From Cloacimonetes bacterium UBA6097 (GTDB taxonomy: Bacteria; Cloacimonadota; Cloacimonadia; Cloacimonadales; Cloacimonadaceae): a DNA stretch of 64,000 nt. Each line of letters starts with the position of its first letter. Position 1 is the stretch's first letter. The stretch lies in contig DIWV01000013.1 of NCBI GenBank assembly GCA_002435865.1, positions 50,309 through 114,308 on the forward strand, given 5' to 3'. A model generated the notes under the pieces. It was not told where the DNA came from and did not search any database. It was given only the letters and a program-made list of their open reading frames with translations. This document shows, piece by piece, positions 26,932-36,634 of this stretch. Made by a program: the position numbers and the translations under genes.

Positions 26932-29900
26932 CTAATCTAGCTTAATGAATTTCTGTGTGATAACTTTTCCACTTACTTTGGTTTTCATAAAATACAATCC
27001 ACTGGCGATGGTTAATCCTGATTTGTCTTTAGCATCCCAAACATATTTTGCACCGGGATAGACTATTATTTCCCTTACCAGTTGTCCTTTCAGGTTATAA
27101 ATATTTACTTTGGAAGGAACATCAGAATTTTTAATTTCTATGTTCAAAATCCTGTTCATCGGATTGGGATATACTGAGACACTTGGTACTATTGAAAGAA
27201 TATATTCATCATTGTTGCTGACCGGTGCGTTATGGGTTCCCGGGGAAGCAGGATGGATATAACCGCTGCCAAACAGCATCCAGTTTTCTGTTCCGTCTGC
27301 ATATCTTCCCCATGACAAATCTGCTCCCATACCTGTTGCAGCAGTCCACTCAACATCATCCACGATGGTAATCATATCCGGAGCTATCAGATAAACTGCA
27401 TCGCCGGAAGCACCAAGCTTTGTATTAATATGCAGGACTCCCTGATTGATATCTTCATCAAACCAGATAACTTTGAATCCGCCTGCAGGTATGGTTGTGC
27501 TGTCCGGTTGTGCAGAACTTATTTGAGTAAACTCTGTAACACCGTCTCCATAGTGATTATCAGTCAGGTAAAAACCGGCAAGATTGACTGCAAAAGCATT
27601 GGGATTATAGATTTCCACCCAGTCTTCAAATTGTCCGTAATTATCTGTAATGGTGCTGACATTGGACGACATAATTTCGTTAATAAACAGAATTGGAGCC
27701 TGGTATCCGATGGTTATGTTATAGACGGGAGACAAGGTTTCTATATTAAGGTTATCGGTTGCCCTGATCCTGAACTGGATAACTGATCCCGGTTCAAACA
27801 TTCCGACAGACGAGGAATAAGTGCTGCCGGCAGGAGTCATATTTACAGTGTTTAAAGTGTAATTATCAATTCCCCAAAGCAATTGCACTGAAGATAAATT
27901 GTTCTCTGCATCCGTAACTTGTGCCGAGATAGTCAAAGCTGTATTAGGTTGTGCAGGATTAGGATTATACGCTACATTACTAATCACAGGTGCTGTATTT
28001 ACAACTCCGTTATTTGAAGTTCCGGGTGTGCAGGGACTTGTATACCCTGCTCCGAAAAGCTGCCAGATTGCTCCTCCATCAGGCATTCTGCCTATGGATA
28101 CATCATCTACATTTAATCCGGCTGCATCTACCCAGCCGTAACTATCTATAATCGTTGTCCCGTCTGTATCTATCAGATAGACCGCATCAGCAGTTCCACT
28201 CAGCTTATCATTTATATGCAAAGGTCCCTGGTCCGGGTTTTCATCAAACCAGACAACCAGATAACCATGAGCAGGAATTGTTGTTATTGCCGGAACATTT
28301 GCCGGAATCTGAGTCCACAGGTTGATTCCACCACTGTAGTGGCTGTCTGTCATATACATTCCGCCGGTATCTATAGCATAATTATTGGGATTATAGATTT
28401 CCACCCAGTCGTCAAATTCACCATTGGGATCTGCGTATGAAGCGTTCTTTGCCTGGATTTCATTGATGAGAAGTTCGCCCGGATTAGTCAGCACAGGAAT
28501 CGTCATAAACTCATACTCAGCACGTTCGGGATAAAACTTACCCTGTACACTATTTTCAGCATAGATATAATACTCAATATCGCCACTGCCGATAGCAATT
28601 GTAACTCCAAACACTCCATCTGCTGCTGCACCGTCATTGTGAGCACCATCATCAAACATCTGCACCCTATGGAAAGGACCGGTGTGGTTCTGACGCCAGC
28701 CCAGATAAGCTGAAATTGCATCTGTAGCAGTCGTTGTTATTGACAAATCTGAATAGGACATGGCAACTGAAGGGGAATAATATGCTGCAGATATAGTTGG
28801 TACAATTCCCTGGAAAGAGCTATGATTGAGCAGATTTGTTGCTCTTACATTCATCAGTTGTGTTATTCCTATAACAGGTCTGGGATTGGGACCTGTTCCT
28901 GTAATTGCACCGGTTACATTGGTAAGAAAGTTGCTGTAGGAAAAGAACGGATTGGGATCTGCCTGTACAGAGGGTCCGCAGATAGCCTGAAGTTCCAAAG
29001 CACGGTTATAATACCAGTTATTGGTGATATTTTCTGCAATCATAGTCCGCATATGTGCTATATACATTCTTTTGAACATTGGGACGTTAATTATTTTATT
29101 AAGAATCGGGTAATTGGGATGAGTGCTGTTTACCAAAGGATCCAGGTTTTGCATCTGGGTAAATGTAAGATTTCCGATGGTCTGCATATTGGTAAAACCG
29201 CCAAAGCACTCATTAATGTCCCAGAGCACAGGATTAAACCTGTTGTTGTTATCTTCAAAAATGTAATAATTCTGACCGTTATTGATAGGTGAATCCAGAT
29301 TAACAAAAAGATTCTCAAAAGCCAGGAACCAGAGATGCCTGTCCATATTGAGTACTGTTTCTGCCTGAGGAGTGTTATTATTGTAGATATTCAAAAAGTT
29401 GATAAAGGGAGCCATGCTTGCTCCGGAATCCAGCTCATAGTGGGATGTGTAAGAAGACTCGACGTTATCTACATAACCCCAAATCTGCCAGGGTGTCATT
29501 GCTGATATCTCTCCCTTTATTCGTGTATTATCCCCTGCCTGAAAATGAGTATCTCCGAAATAATCATCTAAATCCTGGTCGCTGGTATACACACCCTGCA
29601 GGATATTATTAATATAAACATTAGCATAATTTGATTTGGGAGCAGGCATATACTTACGTGCGATTTCGTATCCAAGGGTTTCACGAACCAGAGTTGGGTC
29701 CATAAATCCGTTGGCAAGTTTCACGGAAGCATAGGGTCCAACTGCCTGATTATTTATTACATAGTCGAGTTTGATGTTAAGTGGATTTTTTAAGCGGTTT
29801 GGACTATAGGAGCTATTGCCTTTGTAGCGTACACCTACACTGTCATAAGTAACTCCATTGATAATGGCAGTTCCAATCAGACGATCTTCCTGTCCTGCTG

Positions 29901-30048
29901 CTACAAGGTTATCCAAAAGCTGGTCCCAGTTTGTTTGTGAAAAAACAAGCCTGATTTCATTAACAGTATTAATATCATAAAAATCCTGCGCCAAGAGACC
30001 TATTGATATTCCCAGTATAAATAAAAGTATAACAAATGTCTTCTTCAT
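26932..30048 (-). CDS. Secreted CotH-kinase / double lamin-tail-domain protein
   Basis: A 1038-residue exported protein. After a signal peptide (about 1-20) comes a CotH-type domain (about 25-400; KNPLNIKLDYV, VRETLGYEIARKY, VYTSDQDLDDYFGD, VLWDINECFGG), then two lamin-tail domains (NEIQAKNAS...DDWVEIYNP and NEIMSSNVS...EDWVEIYNP) separated by an Ig-like module, and a sorting tail (VYPNPMNRILNIEI, WDAKDKSG, FIKLD). CotH of spore coats is an atypical protein kinase; activity of secreted bacterial relatives is unproven. Two adjacent ATGs exist; the second has better GGGAG spacing. Confidence 0.88.
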   Translation of the reverse strand: MKKTFVILLFILGISIGLLAQDFYDINTVNEIRLVFSQTNWDQLLDNLVAAGQEDRLIGTAIINGVTYDSVGVRYKGNSSYSPNRLKNPLNIKLDYVINNQAVGPYASVKLANGFMDPTLVRETLGYEIARKYMPAPKSNYANVYINNILQGVYTSDQDLDDYFGDTHFQAGDNTRIKGEISAMTPWQIWGYVDNVESSYTSHYELDSGASMAPFINFLNIYNNNTPQAETVLNMDRHLWFLAFENLFVNLDSPINNGQNYYIFEDNNNRFNPVLWDINECFGGFTNMQTIGNLTFTQMQNLDPLVNSTHPNYPILNKIINVPMFKRMYIAHMRTMIAENITNNWYYNRALELQAICGPSVQADPNPFFSYSNFLTNVTGAITGTGPNPRPVIGITQLMNVRATNLLNHSSFQGIVPTISAAYYSPSVAMSYSDLSITTTATDAISAYLGWRQNHTGPFHRVQMFDDGAHNDGAAADGVFGVTIAIGSGDIEYYIYAENSVQGKFYPERAEYEFMTIPVLTNPGELLINEIQAKNASYADPNGEFDDWVEIYNPNNYAIDTGGMYMTDSHYSGGINLWTQIPANVPAITTIPAHGYLVVWFDENPDQGPLHINDKLSGTADAVYLIDTDGTTIIDSYGWVDAAGLNVDDVSIGRMPDGGAIWQLFGAGYTSPCTPGTSNNGVVNTAPVISNVAYNPNPAQPNTALTISAQVTDAENNLSSVQLLWGIDNYTLNTVNMTPAGSTYSSSVGMFEPGSVIQFRIRATDNLNIETLSPVYNITIGYQAPILFINEIMSSNVSTITDNYGQFEDWVEIYNPNAFAVNLAGFYLTDNHYGDGVTEFTQISSAQPDSTTIPAGGFKVIWFDEDINQGVLHINTKLGASGDAVYLIAPDMITIVDDVEWTAATGMGADLSWGRYADGTENWMLFGSGYIHPASPGTHNAPVSNNDEYILSIVPSVSVYPNPMNRILNIEIKNSDVPSKVNIYNLKGQLVREIIVYPGAKYVWDAKDKSGLTIASGLYFMKTKVSGKVITQKFIKLD

Positions 30049-30111
30049 CATTTCTCCCAATTCTAAAGTACTCAGCTTCAATTCCGGACGTACTTCAACC
30101 TCATGAATCAA

Positions 30112-30484
30112 AATTATGTTTCATTTACTTATACGTCAAGACAATCAATTCCCTGCATATAATTTTACCATTCTTTCAACTTTCTTTATTATTCCACTGG
30201 TGATTAGGCAGAGATGCTAGGGTGATCTAAGGGTGCGACCCTTAGATCACCCTAGCATCTCCCATGCATCTCCAACGCATTGAGTAAGACAAAACAGTGA
30301 TTGAAGATGAGTTTAACAGGCGAACAGCAAATGTGGATGCATCATAAAGCATAAAGATGTTGACAACAAATTATAATTAAAATATCTATTTCTATAATGT
30401 TTACTGCTAATAATACCAGTTTGATATTCAATATGAGTTTATATAAAACATTTTAACAGAATACATCCATAATAGGAGGAAACA
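30112..30484. other. Intergenic region between divergent CotH and DUF975 genes
   Basis: Contains the perfect 24-bp-arm palindrome at 30211 and an AT-rich right half that ends in a strong ribosome binding site (AGGAGGA). A TTGACA at 30360 followed after 17 bases by TATCTA could be the DUF975 promoter, but the -10 match is weak. No gene is seen. Confidence 0.5.
30211..30261. repeat. Perfect large palindrome (family A)
   Basis: Arms of 24 bases (GAGATGCTAGGGTGATC...AGGGT and its exact complement) surround a GCG loop. The copy at 48896-48948 is identical over about 52 bases. Short CATCTCC repeats follow. The shape suits a REP- or MITE-like element. Confidence 0.9.
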
Positions 30485-31138
30485 ATGACAGCAAGTGAAA
30501 TTCGCTTTGACGCCAGAACACGCCTGCAGGGATTATGGGCAACCCTGGTACCAATTTGGTTTATCTATCTTCTCATTATGATGGGTGCTCATAGCATCTT
30601 CGGTTTGAAGGAGTCTTTTTTCGGAACATTGATTTCATTGGTCATAGGCGGTCCTATGCTGATGGGTATTACCAGGATATTTTTAAAAATCTACAACAAG
30701 GAACCATTTGAACTGGGGCAGCTTTTTGATGGATTTAAGGAATTCAGCAGAGTCTTTACAGCCTATTTACTAATGTGCCTTTATATCTTACTCTGGGCTT
30801 TATTACTGATAGTGCCGGGCATTATCGCCGCCCTGGGTTATTCCATGACCTTCTTTATCATGGCTGACCATCCAGAAATGCCTGCTTCCGAAGCCCTGCG
30901 CAATAGTAAAGATATGATGATGGGTCATAAATCAGAGCTGTTTTGGCTGCTTTTATCTTTCATAGGCTGGGCAATCCTGGCAACCATACCGTTCGGGATT
31001 GGCTGGCTTTGGTTGGAAAGCTATATTTTGGCTTCCATGACTATTTTCTACCATAAAGTTAAAGGACACCGGGAAGAGACTGTTACCTATCAACCAGTTA
31101 AAGAGGAAACAATCGAGGTAAAGGATGAAAACTTATAA
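30485..31138 (+). CDS. DUF975-like integral membrane protein
   Basis: A 217-residue membrane protein with about five hydrophobic segments (about 18-36, 44-62, 95-115, 118-135, 160-195). It has the N-terminal SEIRFDARTRLQG, the YLLMCLYILLWALLLIVPGIIAALGY helix pair and the SEALRNSKDMMMGHKSELFWL motif of the DUF975 family. Function unknown. Ribosome binding site AGGAGGA is strong. The end overlaps the next gene by 14 bases. Confidence 0.8.
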   Translation: MTASEIRFDARTRLQGLWATLVPIWFIYLLIMMGAHSIFGLKESFFGTLISLVIGGPMLMGITRIFLKIYNKEPFELGQLFDGFKEFSRVFTAYLLMCLYILLWALLLIVPGIIAALGYSMTFFIMADHPEMPASEALRNSKDMMMGHKSELFWLLLSFIGWAILATIPFGIGWLWLESYILASMTIFYHKVKGHREETVTYQPVKEETIEVKDENL

Positions 31139-32618
31139 GCTAATTATATTTATTTTCGTCACTATGATTGTCTTGTTAAGCTGCAGCAAGAAAACCACGG
31201 AATCTGATAATACAACGGTCAGAACTCCCAAGTTTCTACCCTCTTCCGGAACTTATGAGGTTGGTCAATATATGTCTATCCAATGCGCTACTGAAGATGC
31301 TGAAATCCGTTATACTGTTGATATGACTGAACCGAATTTGTCTTCTCCGATTTATACGCAGTCGCTTCTGATGCCGGATTTCTTTATCAATAACTCCAAT
31401 ACCTGCAGGATAAAAGCCAAGGCATTCAGGTCGGACTTATTACCAAGTGCAACTGCAACTGCCAACTACATTATTAACTATGAAAATACAGTTGCTGCTC
31501 CAGTTATAAGTCCTGACGACGGACCATTAGACTATTGTCCTGTTTATGTGAGTATAAACAACAGCAAACCCGGTGCAGACATCAGGTATACCACTAACGG
31601 TGATGAACCGGATTATACTTCAACCCTGTATACAGGGTCATTTGCAGTGAAAACAAATACTATCGTCAAAGCCAAAGCTTTTATGGCTGGTTACAATTCC
31701 AGTGTTGTTACAAGTAACGATTTACAATTAAACGTCAGGGAGTTAGGCACGTATGACCTTGTAACAGCCTATAAAGTAGAAACCTGGGGTGACTATGCAT
31801 ATGTAGTCAGGGATGGCGGATTATATATCATAAACATAAGCAATCCTGCTGAACCAGTCCTTACCTCTGTTTTTAATCCTATAGGTGACCTTTATGGCAT
31901 AAAACTCAATGGTGATTATGCTTATTTAGTGGGCGACCCGGGATTGTGGATAGTTGACATAAGCAATCCTGCTATACCTAATAATTTAGGGCATATTGAT
32001 TTACCCAATATTTCACGCGATGTGGATATAAGCGGCAATTATGCTTATGTAGCCAGCAGTGCGGCAGGATTGAGGATAGTTGATATAAGCAATCCCTACA
32101 ATCCGGTTTCAGTGGGATACTTAACCACTTCCGGAACTGTTTTGAGTGTAGCTATAAATGGTATATATGCCTATCTTGCCTGTGGCACTAATGGAATAAG
32201 GATAATAAACATCAGCAATCCACTTGCTCCGGTTGTAGTTCCTTTTCTTACCACTATTCCAGCCTGGGGTATTGCCTTTGGCGGTAACTATTGCTATATC
32301 GCAGATGGAGTATCAGGACTGAGAGTATTAAACACCTCCAATCTGGCTACACCTTATCAGATTGCCTCATTAAACACTTTTGGCACTGGATCCGGAGTTC
32401 AGGTAAATGGTAATTATGTATATTTAACAAGCGCTTCAGATGGATTAAGGATTATTGACGTTACTAATCCTGCCATGCCTGTTACAGCCGGATACTGCAG
32501 TACTGCAACCTCTACCAACGATGTTGCCGTAAGCGGTAATATTGCTTATGTGGCAGATTATGATTCAGGATTGAAAATCATATACAATGGATTGGATGAT
32601 TCCAAAAAAAAAAATTAA
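31125..32618 (+). CDS. Lipoprotein with chitobiase-type and LVIVD beta-propeller repeats
   Basis: A 497-residue lipoprotein: signal and lipobox (VLLSC, Cys near residue 21), two chitobiase/hexosaminidase C-terminal-type modules (about 40-115 and 130-205; AEIRYTVDMTEPN, ADIRYTTNGDEPD), and about six LVIVD repeats (GDYAYVVRDGG, GLWIVDISNPAIP, LRIVDISNPYNP), which fold as a beta-propeller. Likely faces the outside of the outer membrane and may bind glycan. A run of eleven A near the 3' end codes the last Lys residues and could slip. AT-rich tail and a terminator follow. Confidence 0.85.
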   Translation: MKTYKLIIFIFVTMIVLLSCSKKTTESDNTTVRTPKFLPSSGTYEVGQYMSIQCATEDAEIRYTVDMTEPNLSSPIYTQSLLMPDFFINNSNTCRIKAKAFRSDLLPSATATANYIINYENTVAAPVISPDDGPLDYCPVYVSINNSKPGADIRYTTNGDEPDYTSTLYTGSFAVKTNTIVKAKAFMAGYNSSVVTSNDLQLNVRELGTYDLVTAYKVETWGDYAYVVRDGGLYIINISNPAEPVLTSVFNPIGDLYGIKLNGDYAYLVGDPGLWIVDISNPAIPNNLGHIDLPNISRDVDISGNYAYVASSAAGLRIVDISNPYNPVSVGYLTTSGTVLSVAINGIYAYLACGTNGIRIINISNPLAPVVVPFLTTIPAWGIAFGGNYCYIADGVSGLRVLNTSNLATPYQIASLNTFGTGSGVQVNGNYVYLTSASDGLRIIDVTNPAMPVTAGYCSTATSTNDVAVSGNIAYVADYDSGLKIIYNGLDDSKKKN

Positions 32619-32627
32619 ATTATTGAG

Positions 32628-32656
32628 AGGGTAGGCCTTGTGCTTACCCTTTTTTA
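32628..32656. terminator. Bidirectional terminator
   Basis: AGGGTA and TACCCT form a short stem with an 11-base loop between two convergent genes, followed by TTTTTT on the + strand; an A-run upstream would supply the T-tract on the minus strand. Confidence 0.65.
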
Positions 32657-34251
32657 TTTGATAAAACTTCTGCTTTTGTAATAATATCTTCTGGCAACCC
32701 AAGTATTTCAGCTATGGGGATGGCATTTTGCGGTGGTGCTGCTTTTCCTGTTAGCTTAATCAAGCTATAGTCCATCAGTTGGTTTATAAGATCAAGTTGC
32801 TTCTCAAGTGATTGTTTATCTATGTTTGAAAGTTTCTTCAGTGCCTTTATATCTATACCTTTAATTGCATACTGAACCGCCGTTTTTACATTTTTGGCAA
32901 TGTCATAATGAGTTGCTGCCAGACACAGGCAGGACAGGCTTTTTACATAATCCAGTACTGCTGTCAGGATAGCTTCCCCTTCCACAGGATTAGTGCCCTT
33001 TGCCAATTCATCAAACAGAAACAGGGTTTTACCCTTTTTTCTCAAAATTGCTGACAGGGAAACAATCTCTTTACCAAAACTGCTCAGGTTTTCACCACCT
33101 TCCAGTTCCTGATTATACCAAACGTTGTCGAACAGGCATATTTCCGCTTCTTTAGCAGGAAGTGGTACAGCATATTGAGCCAGTAAGCAGAGCTGGCCGA
33201 TAGTTTTAAGAGCTGTGGTTTTACCACCCATATTGGGACCGGTAATAATGTTTAATGTGTTATTGAATTCCAAATCAACTGGCTGATAACGTCTGTTCTT
33301 CTCAGCTTGGCTAAATTTAACGGGAAGATTCGCTGCCTGTTTTGCATAAACCTGCAGTTTATTTGTGATCTTAGGTATACAGCAATTATACCTTACAGCA
33401 AAAACAGCTTTGGCATAATCCCAGTCCAGCTTTTGCACCAGTTCAGCAGTTTGGATTAAAGCTGGATGATATGCATTCAGCTTTTTGCTTAAACTCTTGA
33501 GTACAGCTTCCTCTGTTTTGGTTATTTGGGCTGACAAAGCTGAAATCTGCTTTCTGGTTTCTGCAAGCTGTTTATTGTCTTTCAACCTGTAAGTAAGATT
33601 GGCAAAGTTCTCATCAGCAAGCAGATAGTATTCTGATTTAGCAAGTTTTTTTACCTTTTCTTTCTCTAAGCGCGAGATTACTAGCTCAATTGTCGGATTG
33701 TTTAGACTCAACGCTTTTTGAGCTGATTGCAGTAATTTATGTTCTTCTTTACGTTGTGCCGATTGCAGGTTGCTTATCTCGCCAATGAGCTTTGCCAGTT
33801 TAGTATCGAAAGCAGGGCTCAAATTAAAAGTAGGGCTTATGGTATGCTCGGGATCAAGCATGTTATATACTTTGTTAAGTTCAGGAAGAGGATAGGATTT
33901 TTGCAATCCATGCTTTACGGTAAGTTGCTTTAATTGCAAAGCATAGTGTACCAGCTTCTTGATTTCAAAACATTCATGCAGAAACAGAGGTCGCTCCTGT
34001 AAAGCTTTGAGGGTATTGGGCAAATAGGGTAGTTCGGATAATGCACTGCTCAATTGATCGGTTAATTTTTTATTCTCTTTCAGGATAATGATAAGAGCTT
34101 CCAGACGTTTGTATTCTTTACGTAAGTCAACTTCCCGGCCCGGTTTCCACTTTGCAGGATGATGTTTGTACTGCTTTCCTGCTTCTCCTACCGGTTTAAT
34201 CAGGTCAAAGACCGTATTAACTTGAAGAGCATTGAGAATAGCTTTATCCAT
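32644..34251 (-). CDS. MutS-type ATPase domain protein
   Basis: A 535-residue protein: a helical region with coiled coil (about 40-320), then a MutS ATPase domain (about 325-470) with Walker A GPNMGGKTT, the Q-loop/ordered segment NLSSFGKEIVSL, Walker B FLFDELAKGTNP and the switch AATHYD, then a short MutS-like tail. The N-terminal mismatch-binding domain of MutS and the Smr domain of MutS2 are absent. The overall form resembles the reactivase ATPase (KamC) of lysine 5,6-aminomutase, but no kam gene lies nearby, so that is only a candidate. GGGAG precedes the ATG; it follows comEC by 67 bases. Confidence 0.75.
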   Translation of the reverse strand: MDKAILNALQVNTVFDLIKPVGEAGKQYKHHPAKWKPGREVDLRKEYKRLEALIIILKENKKLTDQLSSALSELPYLPNTLKALQERPLFLHECFEIKKLVHYALQLKQLTVKHGLQKSYPLPELNKVYNMLDPEHTISPTFNLSPAFDTKLAKLIGEISNLQSAQRKEEHKLLQSAQKALSLNNPTIELVISRLEKEKVKKLAKSEYYLLADENFANLTYRLKDNKQLAETRKQISALSAQITKTEEAVLKSLSKKLNAYHPALIQTAELVQKLDWDYAKAVFAVRYNCCIPKITNKLQVYAKQAANLPVKFSQAEKNRRYQPVDLEFNNTLNIITGPNMGGKTTALKTIGQLCLLAQYAVPLPAKEAEICLFDNVWYNQELEGGENLSSFGKEIVSLSAILRKKGKTLFLFDELAKGTNPVEGEAILTAVLDYVKSLSCLCLAATHYDIAKNVKTAVQYAIKGIDIKALKKLSNIDKQSLEKQLDLINQLMDYSLIKLTGKAAPPQNAIPIAEILGLPEDIITKAEVLSNKKG

Positions 34252-34318
34252 AACGGACTCCCTATCAGATGTCTGAGTACAAGCTAAAACATGTTATATT
34301 TACTGTCAATTGAGATAA

Positions 34319-36619
34319 TTATCTGATAGTTACTACAACAGAACCGTTACCTGTAATCTGAGGTTCAACTCCATAACTTATGTACCGCTTCATAGTCTCT
34401 TGGTGTGGAAAATGAAACCTGTTATGCAGACTGGTTGAAATACAAGCCTGGTTAGGTGAAACTGCCCTGATAAAAGGTATACTGCTTGAATACTTACTCC
34501 CATGATGAGGTACTTTGAGAAAATCTGTATCAAGCTTTTGAGGAATATCCTCAGTCAGCCTTAACTCAACTTCAGAAGTTATATCACCTGTCAGTAAGGC
34601 AGAAAAGTCTTTATAATCAAGCCGCAGTACTATGGAGTTATCATTGTCGTCGCTATTATTATAATCTTTATCAGGATGCAGAATAGAAATCCTGGAACCT
34701 GCAAAATCAAAGGATAAAGTATCAGTCAGGATCGTTATCCTGGCTTCTTTTAAAATACCGGACTGCATAAGTTGTTTCCATTCCTTTGATTGAGATGTGT
34801 GATTGCTGATTAGCAGATTCCTGACCTGCATATTCTTAAAAACATCAACCAGTCCGCCACTATGGTCTATATCAAGATGAGTTAATACCAACAGGTCAAT
34901 CTTATTTATTTTATTATGCTTTTGCCAAACATTTGTCCTTTGTCCAAACCAACTTTTTGATGTATTGGTTTTACTGTTGAAATACTTTGGACCTGTATCT
35001 ACCATAAGGATTTGTCCTCTTGGATATTCCACCAAAGTACAATCTCCCAATCCAACATTAAAAACTGTCAGGGTAAATGGTTTTGTGCGTGGTATCTGGC
35101 TATAGACCAAAAATGGAACTGCTATAATCAGCAATACATATGATAGTTTCCTATATTTAATACCTCTTTTTATTCTGATAGTTAATGCTGTGAAGATAAG
35201 ATAAAGCACTATCAGTAAAGCGAATGGCAGAATAACTGTATCAACATAAAAAGGCAGATTAGCTGTCCAGATTACCCATTTCTGGAAGATGAAATGTAAT
35301 AGATTGAAACTTGCCATTAACCAGTTAAAAAAAATCCAGTTAGAAGGTATAACCATTAATACAAATGTCATTGGAAGCATTATACCAACCAAAGGAATAC
35401 CAAGTAAATTGCCTATTATTCCGTTAAGGCTGCCTCTGGAGAAGTAAAACAACGTTAAGGGGAGCATAACGATAGAGACAATGGTAGATATAAGTAATGT
35501 ATCAATGAGAGTATTCCTCACCCGGTACAGTTTCCTCATCCAGTAAGAGAGTCCTGCCCGTAAAGTTAATCGTTTCGGAACTAAATACAGAAGTGTAATT
35601 ACACACAGATAAGATAATTGCAACCCAATTGAGAAAAGCTGCAAGGGATCAAACAGTGTTATTATCAATAAACTCAAGCAGATAATCTGCATCGGAGAAA
35701 CAGGTCTCTGCAACTGTTTTGCCATTATATACAAGACTATCATCACAATAGCACGCATTACGGGTGCAGACCATTGACATAAACCAGCATAAAACAGCAT
35801 CAGTATTACAAAGATGATTTCCGATAGTCTTCTGGACAGGAATAGATTTAACAGAGTAACGAATATAAAATAGAAGAACAAAACATGTAAACCGCTAATT
35901 GCAATCAGGTGGAGGAGTCCCCCTTGTATTAACTGTTGAATCCAATCCTTGTCCTCTGTTCTGTCATTAAGAAGTAATGCCTTTCCAAATGGTGCTGCAT
36001 ATCCGAGTTTGTCATCCAGCTTTTGAAGAAGATGATACCGCAAACGTTCTATATTCGGTTTCTTTGCACTTTGTTCAAGTTCCAGATTATAGATGGTTTT
36101 CAGCATTATAGGTGTTCTTTTGTTTCTATGGGCAAAATAATATGAGGTTTTATCCAGAACAGGATCAGGCTTTCGGGTTGTTATTAAAGATATAGCTTTG
36201 AATCTGTCCCCGGGTAAAAACTTATGAGCATAATACATTAAAGCTTTGTCATTTACTTTTACTTTATTAACTGAAATGAGTTTAACCAGATACATGTCTT
36301 TATCTGCATCAAGGACTTTGAGTATTTCTCCTGAGCATGGTTGTGTCATACTTTCTTTCTGAGCAAGGATTTGTTCCAGTTGTGAAGCAGGTTTATTGAT
36401 TGATATACTTAGCCTCAAAGCACCTGCAATGATTATAAGCAACATAAGGAAAGGAAGTTTAAAACGGAATATTATCCCGAATAAAATGCTGACCAATCCA
36501 CTGAGTATCAGCCAGATTGGAGCAGGATTGAAAGCTGCTGTGATGCCGATTCCCACACACCAAAACAGGGTGGGAACCAGCAAAGGACTTGGCAAAGAGT
36601 GTTTTACCTGCTCTGCCAT
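34319..36619 (-). CDS. comEC: ComEC/Rec2 DNA internalisation protein
   Basis: A 766-residue membrane protein. Residues about 10-190 form a DUF4131-type N-terminus with membrane segments, about 215-480 the competence domain (GLLHLIAISGLHVLFFYF, LCQWSAPVMRAIVMIVLY), and about 510-766 a metallo-beta-lactamase-like domain (VFNVGLGDCTLVEYPRG, DTGPKYF, LVLTHLDIDHSGG, LLTGDI, VPHHGSKYS). It forms the inner-membrane channel for single-stranded DNA in transformation. No other competence gene is in the window. Confidence 0.93.
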   Translation of the reverse strand: MAEQVKHSLPSPLLVPTLFWCVGIGITAAFNPAPIWLILSGLVSILFGIIFRFKLPFLMLLIIIAGALRLSISINKPASQLEQILAQKESMTQPCSGEILKVLDADKDMYLVKLISVNKVKVNDKALMYYAHKFLPGDRFKAISLITTRKPDPVLDKTSYYFAHRNKRTPIMLKTIYNLELEQSAKKPNIERLRYHLLQKLDDKLGYAAPFGKALLLNDRTEDKDWIQQLIQGGLLHLIAISGLHVLFFYFIFVTLLNLFLSRRLSEIIFVILMLFYAGLCQWSAPVMRAIVMIVLYIMAKQLQRPVSPMQIICLSLLIITLFDPLQLFSIGLQLSYLCVITLLYLVPKRLTLRAGLSYWMRKLYRVRNTLIDTLLISTIVSIVMLPLTLFYFSRGSLNGIIGNLLGIPLVGIMLPMTFVLMVIPSNWIFFNWLMASFNLLHFIFQKWVIWTANLPFYVDTVILPFALLIVLYLIFTALTIRIKRGIKYRKLSYVLLIIAVPFLVYSQIPRTKPFTLTVFNVGLGDCTLVEYPRGQILMVDTGPKYFNSKTNTSKSWFGQRTNVWQKHNKINKIDLLVLTHLDIDHSGGLVDVFKNMQVRNLLISNHTSQSKEWKQLMQSGILKEARITILTDTLSFDFAGSRISILHPDKDYNNSDDNDNSIVLRLDYKDFSALLTGDITSEVELRLTEDIPQKLDTDFLKVPHHGSKYSSSIPFIRAVSPNQACISTSLHNRFHFPHQETMKRYISYGVEPQITGNGSVVVTIR

Positions 36620-36634
36620 TCTAATTTTATCTAA

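Noticed and set aside
31740..32600. DNA tandem repeat
   Set aside because: The repetition is that of the LVIVD protein motif; it is described as part of the gene.
32644..34251. DNA mismatch repair MutS
   Set aside because: The mismatch-binding and connector domains are missing; only the ATPase region matches.
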